The notes beneath the pieces were generated by a model, which had not been told where the DNA came from, did no database searches, and saw only the letters and a list, made by a program, of their open reading frames with translations. From an uncultured bacterium (GTDB taxonomy: Bacteria > Planctomycetota > UBA1135 > GCA-002686595): a DNA stretch of 64,000 bases. The stretch covers positions 52,475 through 116,474 of the forward strand of contig CADEGS010000002.1 of assembly GCA_902826945.1 (NCBI GenBank). The letters run 5' to 3'. Of the stretch, positions 1 through 12,267 are shown in pieces (the stretch's first letter is position 1; each line of letters begins with the position of its first letter). A program made the position numbers and the translations under genes.

Positions 1-1
1 G

Positions 2-295
2 CGCGAGCTCTTGGCCCCCGTGCTGCGCCCGGAGCGCGGCGGCCGCATCGGCGGCCGCGTGACCGTCGGCGGCGACCCGGTCTCCGACGCGACGGTCCTG
101 ATCCGCGGCGGCACGATGCCGAGCGTCGTGCGCTGCACGACCGACGCGCGCGGCGGCTTCCTCACGCCGGCCCTGCCCGAGGGCACCTACCGCCTGTGGA
201 CGCGCGTGACGCGCTCGGGCGCGAAGCCGCTCGGCACCGAGCTCGACGTCGGCGTCAGCGTCTCGAAGACGACCTCGATCGAGGTCCCGCTGTAG
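2..295 (+). CDS. Partial protein with carboxypeptidase-regulatory-like C-terminus
   Basis: The frame is open to the left edge, so the true start lies outside the window. About 97 residues are visible. They resemble one carboxypeptidase-regulatory-like beta-sandwich: a glycine-rich opening (GGRIGGRVTVGGDPVSDATV), a mid-domain TDARGGF turn where a newly added residue set meets the hydrophobic core, and a closing PEGTYRLW strand. Such domains are usually found in exported or surface-anchored proteins of this lineage. The rest of the protein and its role cannot be judged. It ends 27 bases before the stop of the converging CpsD-like gene. Confidence 0.6.
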   Translation, partial: RELLAPVLRPERGGRIGGRVTVGGDPVSDATVLIRGGTMPSVVRCTTDARGGFLTPALPEGTYRLWTRVTRSGAKPLGTELDVGVSVSKTTSIEVPL

Positions 296-322
296 CGGCC
301 GCCCCGCGGGAGGCCGGGTGCG

Positions 323-1048
323 CTAGAGGCCCGTCTGGTCGGGCTCCATCGCCCCGAGCAGGCACGTCCCGAGCACGTTCCCGCCGAGCGTCTCGACCAT
401 CGAGTAGGCCTCCTCGACGTACTGGCGCGGCGTCGCGCCGCGGCGCACGACGATCAGCACGCCGTCGGCCACGGTGCCCATCACGCTCGGCTGGTTCGCC
501 GCCAGGACGGCCGGCGAGTCGATCAGGACGTAGTCGTAGCTGCGCTTGACCGTGTCGATCACGGCGCGCATGCGATCGACGTTGAGGAAGTCCGAGTGCA
601 TCGCCGGCGCGCCGCCGGTGCCGAGGATGTCCAGGCGCTCGACCGACGTGCGGCGGATGGCCTGGTCGAGCGTCAGCTCGCCCTGCAGGAGCTCGTAGAA
701 GCCCTGGCGCCGCGGAAGGCCGAGGAAGTGCTCGATCGAGGGGTTCTGCGTGTTCGCGTCGATCACGAGCACGCGGATCCCCGGCAGCTCGGCCAGCGCC
801 AGCGCCAGGTTGAGCGTGGCGACGGTCTTGCCCTCGCCGGTGAGCGCGCTCGTCACGAGCACCGAGCGCGCGGCCCCGTCGGGGTTCAGCGCGTGCAGGT
901 TGTTGCGCAGGCGGCGGAACTGCTCGGCCTGCTGCGAGGTCGGCCGCTGCACGAGGACCAGCTCCTCGTGCACGATCGGGATCTCGCGTCCTTCCCCCGG
1001 CTTGGCGGGCTCGAGCTCGGGCGTCTTCGTTTCGCGGTGGCCGAACAT
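323..1048 (-). CDS. CpsD/CapB-family ATPase (BY-kinase-like), polysaccharide export
   Basis: A 241-residue P-loop protein of the tyrosine-protein kinase/exopolysaccharide family. The Walker A motif SALTGEGKT is at about residues 67-75, a Walker A'-like strand VLVIDANTQNP near 93-103, and Walker B YDYVLIDSPAV near 171-181. In the family this ATPase works with a polysaccharide co-polymerase at the inner membrane to control chain length and export. Two things are odd: the A' motif has DANTQNP in place of the usual DxDxR, and there is no C-terminal tyrosine cluster, so autophosphorylation as in Wzc/CpsD is doubtful. No membrane segment is visible, so it is the stand-alone form. It may serve the glycan island 28-44 kb away. 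The start ATG has no clear Shine-Dalgarno. Confidence 0.8.
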   Translation of the reverse strand: MFGHRETKTPELEPAKPGEGREIPIVHEELVLVQRPTSQQAEQFRRLRNNLHALNPDGAARSVLVTSALTGEGKTVATLNLALALAELPGIRVLVIDANTQNPSIEHFLGLPRRQGFYELLQGELTLDQAIRRTSVERLDILGTGGAPAMHSDFLNVDRMRAVIDTVKRSYDYVLIDSPAVLAANQPSVMGTVADGVLIVVRRGATPRQYVEEAYSMVETLGGNVLGTCLLGAMEPDQTGL

Positions 1049-1132
1049 GCGGGGGCGCGATGGGTCGCTTGCCGGCGGCGGCGGGAACTCCGGGTTCGCT
1101 ATCGGACCGGAGGGACCAAGACCGTAGCGCTT

Positions 1133-3193
1133 TCAGCGCCCGAGAGCAGCGGGGTCGGGGCGCCTCTCGCGCCAGGCCAGGGGCCAGGGCGCCGCGCGGG
1201 GCGGCGCCGGGAAGCCGCGCTGCAGGAGCTCGCGCGCCAGCGGCGAGCGCTCGTAGGAGTCGAGCAGGCGCCGCGCGAGCGCCGCCAGGCGCACGGCCTC
1301 CGCGTCCCGGCCTGCCGCGAAGAGCCCGGCCAGCGCCTCCTCGACCGAGCGCGCCAGCGCGGCGTGGAGCGCCTCGCCCTCCCCGCCGCCCAGCGCCTCC
1401 TGCAGGCGCGCGAGCAGGAGCTCCTGCGCCTGCGCCGGATCCGGGCCGCGGACCGCCCAGGCGCCGAGCAGGCCGTCCGGCAGCGCGACGACCGGCCCGC
1501 GCGCGTCCAGGAAGGCCTGCAGCGCCTCGCCCTGGAGCAGCCCGAGCCGAAATGCGATCTCGTCGAGCGGGCCGCGCGCGTCGCCCGCGAGCGCCGCGGC
1601 GCGGGCGAGCGCTGCGGCCGCGCGCGGCCCCTGCCCGCGTCCGACGAGCCCGTCCAGGAGCTCGCGCGCCCGCTCGCCCGCGCCGCCCGCCACCGCCTGG
1701 ACCAGGCTCCTCGCCGCCGGCTCGAGCGCCTCGCCCGCGAGCTGCCAGGCGGCCGCCAGCGCGGCGCCCTCGGCGTCCGGCGCGCGCCAGGCCTCGTCCG
1801 CGGCGACGCCGGCGCGCTCGAGGAACGCCAGCAGCTCGGCCGCGCGGTCGGGGCGGCGCGCGGCCGCGACGAGCGCGTCGCGCCCGGCCAGCGCGGGCGG
1901 CGCTCCCCCCGCGTCGAGCGGGACCAGCGCGGGCTCGAGCGCGCACCAGGCGGCGAGCGCCTGGAAGCGCACGGCGGCGGGCGTGCCGGGCGCATCGAGC
2001 AGCTCGCGCAGCAGCGCCTCGCAGCGCGCCTCCGCGCCGCTGGCGCAGCCGGCGAGCTCGAGCACGGCCAGCCGCCACCAGCGCTCGCGCGCGCCGCACG
2101 CGTCCCAGCCCTCGAGCAGGACCGGCGCGAGCGGCGCCCCGCGCGCGTCGAGGCAGCCGAGCGCCCCGGCGGCGTGCACGAGCTCGCTCGCGCGCTCGAC
2201 GGCGTCCGCGCCTGCCGGGCCGGGGACGGCCTCGGCCAGCGCCCGCGCCGCGCGCTCGCGCAGCGCGCGCAGGCCCTGCTCGCTCGCCAGCGCAGGCGCC
2301 ACGCGCCCGACCGAGGCGGCGAGCACCAGCCCCTCGAGCGCCGCCTCGTCGGCGCGCTCGCGCCACAGCTCCTCGAGCCAGGCGACGGCCGCCGGCCAGC
2401 CGCAGGCGGCGAGCGCGCGCGCGGCCGCGCGGCGGCGCTCGAGGTCGCCAGGCTCGGCGACGCGCAGGCACCAGCGCACGAGCAGCGCGGCGCCGGTCTC
2501 GCGCCCGGCGCCGCGCAGCGGCGCGAGGCGCAGCCAGCGCCGCGCGGCGGGCGCGGGCTGGTCGAGGTCCTCCAGCCCGAAGCCCTCGAGCGCGACGCCG
2601 TTGTCGCGCGCGAGCGCGAGCAGCACGCGGTCCCAGGCGCCGCCGAACGGCCGCTCGAGCGCCGCGGGGTCGGGCGGCCGTGGGCCGACGTCGGGGTCGA
2701 GCACGAGGCCCGCGGAGAGCCCGCCGCGGCGGCGCAGGAGCCCGACGCCGGTCTCGAGCGGCCGCGCGAGGTCGAGCAGGAAGGGCGCGCCGGCGCCGCG
2801 CTTCGCGAGCCGCGCCAGGCGCCGCTCGAGCTCGACGCCGGTGAGCGGCGTCCGCGCCAGCTCCTCGCTCCAGCGCAGCGCCGCGTCCTCCAGCGCGCCG
2901 CGCCCGATCGCGGCCAGCTCGGGCGCGCTCTCGAGCGCGAACAGGACCGCGAGGCCGACGTGACGGTCGTCGGTGGCGAGCGCCCGCGCCAGGCGGCCGC
3001 GCCCCTCGGCGTCGGCCGCGCGGGCGGCGGCGGCGAGGCGCGGGAAGTCCTCGCGGCGCGCGTGCAGCCCGATCCAGGCCTGCGCGCGCGCGCGCTCGAG
3101 GGCCGAGGGCGCGCCGAGGCGCTCGAGCGCGCCCGCGAGGTCGCCCTGGACGGCGCGCGCGCCGAGCAGGGCCAGGACGAGGGCGAGCAGCAT
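1133..3193 (-). CDS. HEAT-like repeat protein with signal peptide, unknown function
   Basis: A 686-residue, extremely Ala/Leu/Arg/Glu-rich protein. The first ~17 residues ([17 protein letters not shown]) look like a signal peptide. The remainder is a run of amphipathic helices with recurring [17 protein letters not shown] units, consistent with a HEAT/armadillo-like solenoid, probably periplasmic. I recognise no catalytic motif and do not assign a function. The start is supported by a TATCTT box exactly six bases upstream of the ATG (see promoter entry). It diverges from accC, about 98 bases away. Confidence 0.65.
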   Translation of the reverse strand: MLLALVLALLGARAVQGDLAGALERLGAPSALERARAQAWIGLHARREDFPRLAAAARAADAEGRGRLARALATDDRHVGLAVLFALESAPELAAIGRGALEDAALRWSEELARTPLTGVELERRLARLAKRGAGAPFLLDLARPLETGVGLLRRRGGLSAGLVLDPDVGPRPPDPAALERPFGGAWDRVLLALARDNGVALEGFGLEDLDQPAPAARRWLRLAPLRGAGRETGAALLVRWCLRVAEPGDLERRRAAARALAACGWPAAVAWLEELWRERADEAALEGLVLAASVGRVAPALASEQGLRALRERAARALAEAVPGPAGADAVERASELVHAAGALGCLDARGAPLAPVLLEGWDACGARERWWRLAVLELAGCASGAEARCEALLRELLDAPGTPAAVRFQALAAWCALEPALVPLDAGGAPPALAGRDALVAAARRPDRAAELLAFLERAGVAADEAWRAPDAEGAALAAAWQLAGEALEPAARSLVQAVAGGAGERARELLDGLVGRGQGPRAAAALARAAALAGDARGPLDEIAFRLGLLQGEALQAFLDARGPVVALPDGLLGAWAVRGPDPAQAQELLLARLQEALGGGEGEALHAALARSVEEALAGLFAAGRDAEAVRLAALARRLLDSYERSPLARELLQRGFPAPPRAAPWPLAWRERRPDPAALGR

Positions 3194-3199
3194 CCCCGC

Positions 3200-3205
3200 A
3201 AGATA
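3200..3205 (-). promoter_or_regulatory. -10-like box TATCTT, six bases before the ATG at 3193
   Basis: Read on the minus strand the sequence is TATCTT-GCGGGG-ATG. With the usual 6-7 base distance from -10 to +1, transcription would begin at the ATG itself, giving a leaderless mRNA. No convincing -35 was seen. The same TANNNT-N6-start geometry occurs at 12436, 18014 and 61031. Confidence 0.45.
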
Positions 3206-3291
3206 CGGCGGCGGCGGGCCGGCCGCCCGCGCTCCAAAAGCCCGCCCGCCCCGGGTACCTTCTCCCGCCCGTCGATGCGGCGCTCCTCCCC

Positions 3292-6395
<3,104 letters not shown>

Positions 6396-6399
6396 GGCG

Positions 6400-6978
6400 A
6401 TGGAGCGCGAGCGCCGCCTCGAGATGCACGTGCTGCGCCGCGACGGGCGCACGCTGCTCGTCTCCCCCACCGTGGGCGTGTTCACCTGCGCGCGCTTCCC
6501 GGGCGAGGTGCTCGTGCCCGGGCAGCCCGCCGGCGCGCTCGAGAGCCTCGGCGTCGCCTACCAGCTCGTCGTCCCGGCCGGCGTGTCGGGGCGCATCGTC
6601 TCGCCGCCGCCCGAGCGCGTGCACGAGCCGGTCGGCTTCGGGAGCGAGCTGTACGAGCTCGTGCCGCTCTCCGCCGAGCGCGAGGCTCCCGCCGCGGACG
6701 GTTCCGCCGGCGCGCCCCCGGCGCTGGCCGTGCGCGCGCCCTACAGCGGGCGCTTCTGGCACCGCGCCTCGCCCGCCGACCCGCCTTTCCTGCGCGTCGG
6801 CGACGTGATCGCGGCCGGCCAGCGCCTGGGCCTGATCGAGGTCATGAAGACCTTCACGCACCTGACCTACGAGCCCGGCGCGAGCCTGCCCGCGCGCGCG
6901 CGCGTCGTGCGCCTGCTCGCCGCCGACGGCGACGAGGTGGCGGGCGACCAGCCGCTGATCGCGATCGAGGGCGAGTGA
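6400..6978 (+). CDS. Biotin carboxyl carrier protein with a degenerate extra biotinyl-like domain
   Basis: A 192-residue carrier protein starting four bases after the carboxyltransferase stop. The C-terminal half has the biotin acceptor motif LIEVMKTF with Lys150 as the expected biotinylated residue, inside a domain starting APYSGRFW and closing [15 protein letters not shown]. The N-terminal half (about residues 20-90) reads like another biotinyl/lipoyl fold ([10 protein letters not shown], then [18 protein letters not shown]) but has no EVMK-type lysine, so it cannot be biotinylated. The two-domain layout suggests that the first copy is structural or docks with the other subunits. It completes the three-gene acyl-CoA carboxylase. 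Confidence 0.85.
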   Translation: MERERRLEMHVLRRDGRTLLVSPTVGVFTCARFPGEVLVPGQPAGALESLGVAYQLVVPAGVSGRIVSPPPERVHEPVGFGSELYELVPLSAEREAPAADGSAGAPPALAVRAPYSGRFWHRASPADPPFLRVGDVIAAGQRLGLIEVMKTFTHLTYEPGASLPARARVVRLLAADGDEVAGDQPLIAIEGE

Positions 6979-7014
6979 GGGGCGCGCCCGTCGCGCGCGG
7001 CCCGACCTCGTCGC

Positions 7015-7986
7015 TCAGGCGCGCGTGACCGCGCCCGGCCGCAGCTCGGGCGGCAGGTGGAACACCACCGACTCCTTCTCGCCGTCCATCTCCGCGACGT
7101 CCCGGATGCCGAGCTCGGCCAGGCGCGCGACGACCTCGCGCACGAGCACCTCGGGCGCCGAGGCGCCGGCCGTGACGCCGACGCGCTGCCCGGGACGGAC
7201 CCAGCCGGGATCGAGCTCGCTCGCGCTGTCCACGCGATGCGTCGGCACGCCCAGCCGCAGCCCCAGCTCGAGCAGGCGGCTCGAGTTCGAGCTGTTGCGC
7301 GAGCCGACCACGATCAGGACGTCGACCAGGCCCGCCAGCGCCTTCACGGCGTTCTGGCGGTTCTGCGTCGCGTAGCAGATGTCGGCCAGGTCGGGCCCCT
7401 TGATCGAGGGGAAGCGGCGCACGAGCGCCTCGACGACCGCGCGCGTGTCGTCCACGCTGAGCGTGGTCTGGGTGACGTACGCCAGGCGCTCGGGGTCGTC
7501 CACCTGCAGCGCCAGGACCTCCTCGACCGTGCACAGGACGTGCACCTTCGCGCGCGTGCGGCCGCGCGTGCCCTCGACCTCGGGGTGCCCCTCGTGGCCG
7601 ACCAGGACGAGCTCGCGCTCCTCGCCCTCGTAGCGGCGCGCCTGCAGGTGCACCTTCGTGACGAGCGGGCAGGTGGCGTCGATCACGCGCAGGCCGCGCT
7701 CGGCGGCCGTGCGCTCGACCTCGTGCGAGACGCCGTGCGCGCTGAAGATCGCGACCGAGCCCGGCGGGACGTTCCGCAGGCTCTCCACGAAGTGCACGCC
7801 GCGCGCGCGGAAGCCGTCGAGCACGTGGCGGTTGTGGACGATCTCGTGCAGCACGTAGACCGGGCTCCCGTACAGCTCGAGCGCGCGCTCGACGATCTCG
7901 ACCGCGCGCTCGACGCCGGCGCAGAAGCCGCGCGGCGAGGCCAGCAGCACGCCGCCCGGGCCGGCGGCCGGACCGGGCGCGCTCAC
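7015..7986 (-). CDS. ispH: 4-hydroxy-3-methylbut-2-enyl diphosphate reductase
   Basis: A 323-residue protein for the last step of the MEP isoprenoid pathway, reducing HMBPP to IPP and DMAPP with a 4Fe-4S cluster. The three cluster cysteines are visible: [13 protein letters not shown] (Cys22), [12 protein letters not shown] (Cys106) and [10 protein letters not shown] (Cys204). The active-site block [10 protein letters not shown] and the serine/asparagine run [10 protein letters not shown] are also present. The GTG start at 7986 overlaps the stop of the upstream lipoprotein gene (GTGA), so the two are co-transcribed. A longer open frame upstream of this start is the lipoprotein region read in another frame. 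Length is normal for the family. Confidence 0.93.
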   Translation of the reverse strand: MSAPGPAAGPGGVLLASPRGFCAGVERAVEIVERALELYGSPVYVLHEIVHNRHVLDGFRARGVHFVESLRNVPPGSVAIFSAHGVSHEVERTAAERGLRVIDATCPLVTKVHLQARRYEGEERELVLVGHEGHPEVEGTRGRTRAKVHVLCTVEEVLALQVDDPERLAYVTQTTLSVDDTRAVVEALVRRFPSIKGPDLADICYATQNRQNAVKALAGLVDVLIVVGSRNSSNSSRLLELGLRLGVPTHRVDSASELDPGWVRPGQRVGVTAGASAPEVLVREVVARLAELGIRDVAEMDGEKESVVFHLPPELRPGAVTRA

Positions 7987-8513
7987 GAGCGGCCTCCGTC
8001 GATGCGCACCAGATCCATGCGGGCCACCTCGACGGTCTCTCCGCCGTCCACCAGGGTCCAGGCCGCCTGCAGCCGGTCCTCGCCCACGAAGGTGAAGACC
8101 GCGCGGTGCATGTGCAGGCCGTCCTCGCGCACGTTCGACCCGCCGCTGCAGCGGAAGTCGACGCTGCGCTCGCCTTCGGGAGCGGGCTCGGCCGAGGCGC
8201 GCAGGCGCGGCTGGTTCCCCAGGCTGCAGAAGTGCGTCAGCAGGAGGCCGTCCCCGTCGCGGTGGACCGTGCTCATCATCTCCTCCTCGCCCAGGGGCCG
8301 GATCGTCTCCACCAGCACGCTGCCGCCGGCGGTCAGCCGGTAGCTCACCTCGGTGCCGGGCTGGGAAGACTCCTCGGTCGCGACCCACGTGCCGGGCAGC
8401 CCCTGGAACCACGCGAAGCGCGGGTCCTCGCGCACGGCGGGCGCCGTGGGCGGTGCCGAGGAGCAGCCGGCCAGGCCGGCCGCGAGGAGCGCGAGGAGCG
8501 GCGAGAGGCGCAT
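7983..8513 (-). CDS. Small lipoprotein, possibly lipocalin-like, unknown function
   Basis: A 176-residue protein with a lipoprotein signal: [19 protein letters not shown], cysteine about residue 17. The mature part ([16 protein letters not shown], then alternating short strands) resembles small beta-barrel domains of the DUF1579 or lipocalin-like type, but I cannot assign it firmly. An in-frame ATG at 8525 exists, but it lies inside the likely -10 box TATCAT (8524-8529), so the ATG at 8513 is preferred. The gene overlaps ispH by four bases. Confidence 0.65.
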   Translation of the reverse strand: MRLSPLLALLAAGLAGCSSAPPTAPAVREDPRFAWFQGLPGTWVATEESSQPGTEVSYRLTAGGSVLVETIRPLGEEEMMSTVHRDGDGLLLTHFCSLGNQPRLRASAEPAPEGERSVDFRCSGGSNVREDGLHMHRAVFTFVGEDRLQAAWTLVDGGETVEVARMDLVRIDGGRS

Positions 8514-8523
8514 CGAGCGGCCC

Positions 8524-8529
8524 ATGATA
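8524..8529 (-). promoter_or_regulatory. -10-like box TATCAT for the lipoprotein-ispH pair
   Basis: On the minus strand TATCAT lies ten bases before the ATG at 8513. Transcription would begin 3-4 bases before that ATG. This is why the upstream in-frame ATG at 8525, embedded in the box, was rejected as the start. No clear -35 was found. Confidence 0.4.
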
Positions 8530-8571
8530 GCGGCGCGGGAGTCCCCCTCGCGCGGAGTCCCGCCACGGCGC

Positions 8572-9621
8572 TCAGCCCGGCGCTTGCACGAGCCCCAGGA
8601 GCTCGCGCGCGATCGCCTCGGCCATGCAGCGGTTGGCGCTCGGACGGTAGTGGCCGTCGTAGGGCAGGACGGGCGTCTCGCCCAGGCGACCGGTGAGCGC
8701 GCGCAGCGGCGGGAGCAGCTCGATCACCGGCAGCCCGCGCTCGCGCGCCAGCCGCGCCGCGCGCTCCTCGAGGGCGGCCGTGACGGAGGAGGCCCCGAGG
8801 CGCCCGGGGTCGGGCACGATCGCGACGACGGGCCGGAAGCCGTGGCGCGCGGCCAGCTCCTGGTAGCGGTCGAGGTAGCGGCCGAGGCGCTGGAAGCCGC
8901 GCTCCGCAGCCCCCGGCTCGAGCGGGCGCGCCAGCGCGGCGCGCAGCCGGTCGTGCAGGAACATCACGAGCGCGCTCCGCCGCAGGAGCTGGCGCGCGCG
9001 CCACTCCAGGCGCGAGAGCGCGTCCAGCCCGTCGCCGGTGTCGTAGCACTGCGGCCCCGAGCCCGACAGGCGCGCGTAGGTCGGCGGGATCGGGTGCTCG
9101 AGCAGGTCGTTCCAGTACCAGAAGAGCACCACGACGTCGGGCTCGACGCGCGGCGCGAGCTCCTCGATCAGGCCCAGCTCCTGGCGCGTGTCGTAGCCGC
9201 GCAGGCCGCCGTTGACGACCGTCCACGGGCGGCCGGAGGCCTCCGTGCGGCGCAGCTCCTGCTGCAGGTACGCGGGCAGCGTCTGGCGCTCGCCGACGCC
9301 CTGGCCGTAGACCAGGCTGTCGCCGACCGCGAGCACGCGCGTCTCGCCCGGCTGCCGCGGACCGAGCTCCTCGCCGCGCAGCCCGAGCTCGTTCACGTGC
9401 GCGGCGTGCCGGTAGGTGTAGTGCAGGCCCGGCACCATCTCGAAGCCTCGCAGCGGGTTCGCGCGCACGACGAGCAGCGGCAGGCGCTCGCGCAGGGGCA
9501 CGCCGGCGCGGCTGCGCACGAGCGCCTCGGCGGCCACCAGCCCCGCGGCCAGGATCGTCCCGGCGAGGAGCAGGCGCACGCGCCAGCGCGGACGGCGCGG
9601 AGGAGGGCAGGGCTGCGACAC
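8572..9621 (-). CDS. Membrane-anchored SGNH/GDSL-type hydrolase
   Basis: A 349-residue protein with one N-terminal membrane segment (about residues 16-33, RLLLAGTILAAGLVAAEALV) followed by an SGNH hydrolase fold. Block I is AVGDSLVYGQGV (nucleophile Ser102), block III is YWNDLLEH near 168, and block V is DGHYRPS near 322-328 with the Asp-x-His pair. Family members are esterases or O-acetyl/carbohydrate esterases. Exposed on the outer face of the membrane it may edit a surface polymer, but the substrate is unknown. The start is a GTG. It diverges from acpS. Confidence 0.75.
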   Translation of the reverse strand: MSQPCPPPRRPRWRVRLLLAGTILAAGLVAAEALVRSRAGVPLRERLPLLVVRANPLRGFEMVPGLHYTYRHAAHVNELGLRGEELGPRQPGETRVLAVGDSLVYGQGVGERQTLPAYLQQELRRTEASGRPWTVVNGGLRGYDTRQELGLIEELAPRVEPDVVVLFWYWNDLLEHPIPPTYARLSGSGPQCYDTGDGLDALSRLEWRARQLLRRSALVMFLHDRLRAALARPLEPGAAERGFQRLGRYLDRYQELAARHGFRPVVAIVPDPGRLGASSVTAALEERAARLARERGLPVIELLPPLRALTGRLGETPVLPYDGHYRPSANRCMAEAIARELLGLVQAPG

Positions 9622-9666
9622 GGCATCTGGGCGTCCCCCGCCGGGCCGCCCGGGATCCCTATCGTC

Positions 9667-9672
9667 TAGGAT
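9667..9672 (+). promoter_or_regulatory. -10-like box TAGGAT upstream of acpS
   Basis: TAGGAT lies 29 bases before the acpS ATG, followed by GTGGAGGA (a Shine-Dalgarno) 12-19 bases before the start. This is a conventional short leader, in contrast to the leaderless-type starts elsewhere in the window. The same hexamer is used before dinB. Confidence 0.35.
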
Positions 9673-9701
9673 GCCCCTCCGCGTGGAGGAACCCCCCCGC
9701 C

Positions 9702-10085
9702 ATGGGAATCGTCGCCCTGGGCCTGGACCTGATGCAGATCGAGCGCCTGGAGCAGGCCATGACGCGGCGCGGGGAGCGCTTCCTCGAGCGCGTCTTCACC
9801 CCCGGCGAGCGCGCCTACTGCGACCGGCGGGCCGCCCGCGGGGCGCACTACGCCGGCCGCTACGCCGTGAAGGAGGCCGTGATGAAGGCGCTCGGCACCG
9901 GCTGGGCGCGCGGCGTGCGCTGGCGCGACATCGAGGTCGAGCGCTCGGGCGGCGGCGCGCCGACCGTGCGGCTCCACGGCCGCACGCTGGAGATCGCGCG
10001 CGAGCGCGGCATCGCCCGCATCCTGATCTCGATCACGCACGACGCCGGCGTCGCGGCGGCGGTGGCGGTGGCCGAGAGCGCGTGA
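9702..10085 (+). CDS. acpS: Holo-[acyl-carrier-protein] synthase
   Basis: A 127-residue 4'-phosphopantetheinyl transferase that activates acyl carrier protein from CoA. Signature motifs are GLDLMQIERLE at the N-terminus (magnesium-binding Asp9), FTPGERAYC, and YAVKEAVMKALGTG (catalytic core), closing with SITHDAGVAAAVAV. Length is normal for AcpS. A GGAGG Shine-Dalgarno precedes the ATG. It converges with the CoA-binding protein gene; a perfect 18-base palindrome covers both stops. Confidence 0.93.
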   Translation: MGIVALGLDLMQIERLEQAMTRRGERFLERVFTPGERAYCDRRAARGAHYAGRYAVKEAVMKALGTGWARGVRWRDIEVERSGGGAPTVRLHGRTLEIARERGIARILISITHDAGVAAAVAVAESA

Positions 10086-10099
10086 GCGCGCGCGCTCAC
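10082..10099. terminator. Perfect palindrome between two convergent genes
   Basis: GTGAGCGCG followed directly by its complement CGCGCTCAC. It includes the stop codon of acpS (10083-10085) and that of the converging gene (10096-10098). It could act as a bidirectional terminator, but there is no T-run on either side. Confidence 0.45.
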
Positions 10100-10509
10100 T
10101 CGCGGTAGCCGAGGGCGACGAGCAGGCACGGGCCGCCGGCGATCGGCTCCAGGCCGAGCGCGCGCGCCCGCGCGAGCACGTCCTCGTCCTCCGCGCCGGG
10201 CTGCAGCCACAGGTGCTCGATGCCGAGCGCCGCGGCCTCCTGCACGACCGCCGCGCTGACCGCGGGCGGCGTCACGATCGAGACCGCGCGCGGGCGCTCG
10301 GGCGTCGCGGCGAGCGCGCGGAAGGCCGGCTCGCCCTCGACGGCGGCCTCGCGCGGGTGGATCGGCCAGACCGGACGCTTGCCGTTCTGCAGGTAGCAGC
10401 GCAGGACCTTGTTCCCGTACTTGGCGCGGTCGCGCGAGGCGCCGACGACCGCCCACGGGCCCTCGGCCAGGAAGTCGGCGACGCGCTCGGCGAGCGGGCG
10501 CGCGCTCAC
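10096..10509 (-). CDS. CoA-binding domain protein (YccU-like)
   Basis: A 137-residue single-domain protein with a Rossmann-type CoA-binding fold. WAVVGASRDRAKYGNKVLRCYLQNG near residues 19-43 matches the family's nucleotide-binding start in two overlapping pieces, followed by VWPIHPREAAVEGEPAFR and the late EAAALGIEHLWLQPG. Members bind CoA or acyl-CoA; their physiological role is unclear. The GTG start overlaps the stop of the M1 peptidase gene (GTGA), so the two are co-transcribed. Confidence 0.82.
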   Translation of the reverse strand: MSARPLAERVADFLAEGPWAVVGASRDRAKYGNKVLRCYLQNGKRPVWPIHPREAAVEGEPAFRALAATPERPRAVSIVTPPAVSAAVVQEAAALGIEHLWLQPGAEDEDVLARARALGLEPIAGGPCLLVALGYRE

Positions 10510-12170
10510 GGCTCGCGCCGGAGGATCCAGCGCTCGGGGTCGAGCTCGAACGGCTGCCCCTCCAGCGCGAGCGAGCCGCGCCCCTCCTCCATCGGGACGA
10601 CGCGCGTCGCGTCTCCCACGCGCACCGCGACCGGCATCGGGAAGGGCAGGTCGCCCGGGACCTCCCAGGAGAGCCGCAGCACGCCGTCCACGACCTCGTG
10701 GCGCAGGACGGGCAGCGCCGGCTGGCGCAGGTAGACCTCGAAGAACCAGCCGAGCTCGCGGCCCGCGACGCGCTCGGCGATCGCGAGGAGCTCGTCGGTC
10801 GAGCTGGTGCGGCAGGCGCTGCCGTCGGTCGTGCGCTCGAGCGCCGGATCGGGGTAGGCCATGCGCCGCAGCACGCGGAAGAAGGTCTCGTCGCCGAGCA
10901 CCCAGCGCAGCGCGTGCAGCACGCAGGCGCCCTTGTTGTAGATGTCGCCGCCGGGCGAATCTCCCTCGCGGCCGAAGTAGACCTCCTGCGAGTCCATCGT
11001 GCGCCGCGGCGCCACCGGGCCGCGGTTCGCGTGGCCCTTGGCGTAGTAGGCCATCTGCTCGCGGTAGCCCTCGGCGCCGTAGAGCTTCTCGACGTACAGG
11101 GCCTGCGCGTAGGTGCCGAAGCCCTCGTGCAGCCACATGTCCTCCCAGCTGCGCGCCGTCACGAGGTTCCCCCACCACTCGTGCGCCAGCTCGTGGTGGT
11201 GCAGCGAGTCGAAGGCGAACTTCTTCGGCCCCCAGATGTTGCCGTGGAACTCGTTGCCGTAGGCGATGATCGTCTGGTGCTCCATCCCGAGGTGCGGCGT
11301 CTCGGCCACGCCGTACTTGTCCGCGCGGAAGGGGTAGGGCCCGAACGTCTCCTCGTGGAAGCGCAGGTGCCGCAGGATCTCCTCGAACAGCGCCCGGCCC
11401 TGCTCGAGGTGCTCGGGCAGCACCCAGAAGGTGACCGGGAAGACGTCGCCGGCGGTGCTCGTGTAGTCGCGCGTGATCGTCTCGTAGGCGGCGATGTTGA
11501 GCGCCACGCCGTAGTTGTTGATCGGCGTCGAGACGTGCCAGCGGTACGCGCGCCAGCCGTCGTCCTCGGCGTCCACGCCGAGCAGCCTCCCGTTCGAGGC
11601 GACCACGAGCGGCGCCGGCACGCGCACGGTGATGTCCATCGCGTCGGGCTCGTCGGAGGGGTGGTCCTTGCACGGCCACCACAGGTCCGCGCCCTCGCCC
11701 TGGCACGTGGTCGCGATCCAGGGGCGGCCCTCGGCGTCCTTCGCCCACGTGAAGCCGCCGTCCCACGGCGGCCGGCGCGCCACGCGCGGCGCGCCGCCGT
11801 AGCGCACGACGAGCTCGAACTCCTCGCCGACCGCCAGCGCGCCGAAGAAGTCCGGCGCCTCGACCAGGAGCTTGCCCCCCTCCCGGCGCCAGGCGAGCGG
11901 CGTCGCCCCGCTGCGCACGACCTCCACCTCCAGCCGCTCGTCCAGGTCGAGCCGGATCGCCCGCGCCGGCGCGACCAGCCGCGCGCGCAGGGCCAGGCTG
12001 CCCTCGATCGTGCGCGCGTCGGGGTCGACGCGCAGGTCGAGGCCGTAGTACGTCACGTCGTACACGGCCTGGTCGGGGGGCAGCGGTCCGCCCGAGACGT
12101 TGGGGCGCGCGCGCTGCGCGAGCGGCGCGGCGAGCGCCAGGAGCAGGGTCGGAACGGCGATCGGGTGCAT
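10506..12170 (-). CDS. M1-family aminopeptidase, exported
   Basis: A 554-residue zinc metallopeptidase. The HEXXH motif is HELAH at residues 326-330, and the third ligand Glu349 lies 18 residues further in WLHEGFGTYAQ. The substrate-recognition motif normally written GAMEN appears as GMEHQ (about 295-299). The N-terminus (PIAVPTLLLALAAPLAQR) is a likely signal peptide, so it probably trims peptides in the periplasm. The start at 12170 follows a GAGGA Shine-Dalgarno and a TATGCT box at 12204-12209; the open frame extends further upstream only through the inverted repeat. It is co-transcribed with the CoA-binding gene. Confidence 0.88.
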   Translation of the reverse strand: MHPIAVPTLLLALAAPLAQRARPNVSGGPLPPDQAVYDVTYYGLDLRVDPDARTIEGSLALRARLVAPARAIRLDLDERLEVEVVRSGATPLAWRREGGKLLVEAPDFFGALAVGEEFELVVRYGGAPRVARRPPWDGGFTWAKDAEGRPWIATTCQGEGADLWWPCKDHPSDEPDAMDITVRVPAPLVVASNGRLLGVDAEDDGWRAYRWHVSTPINNYGVALNIAAYETITRDYTSTAGDVFPVTFWVLPEHLEQGRALFEEILRHLRFHEETFGPYPFRADKYGVAETPHLGMEHQTIIAYGNEFHGNIWGPKKFAFDSLHHHELAHEWWGNLVTARSWEDMWLHEGFGTYAQALYVEKLYGAEGYREQMAYYAKGHANRGPVAPRRTMDSQEVYFGREGDSPGGDIYNKGACVLHALRWVLGDETFFRVLRRMAYPDPALERTTDGSACRTSSTDELLAIAERVAGRELGWFFEVYLRQPALPVLRHEVVDGVLRLSWEVPGDLPFPMPVAVRVGDATRVVPMEEGRGSLALEGQPFELDPERWILRREP

Positions 12171-12203
12171 CCGGGGATCCTCGACAGGCCGCGAGCGCCG
12201 AGC

Positions 12204-12209
12204 AGCATA
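12204..12209 (-). promoter_or_regulatory. -10-like box TATGCT for the M1 peptidase gene
   Basis: Minus-strand TATGCT about 33 bases upstream of the ATG at 12170, with GAGGA lying between them. The identical hexamer TATGCT serves nth on the other side of the intergenic inverted repeat. Confidence 0.35.
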
Positions 12210-12267
12210 GCGCGTCCGCGCGCGGGGAGACCGCCGGCGCCGCGCGCCGCGCGCCGCGCCATGAGCC

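Noticed and set aside
8514..8525. In-frame ATG at 8525 as start of the lipoprotein
   Set aside because: It lies inside the probable -10 box TATCAT; starting at 8513 gives a normal lipoprotein signal.
9671..10108. Open frame overlapping acpS in another frame
   Set aside because: It begins inside the TAGGAT box, is Arg/Ala-rich, and acpS itself is unambiguous.
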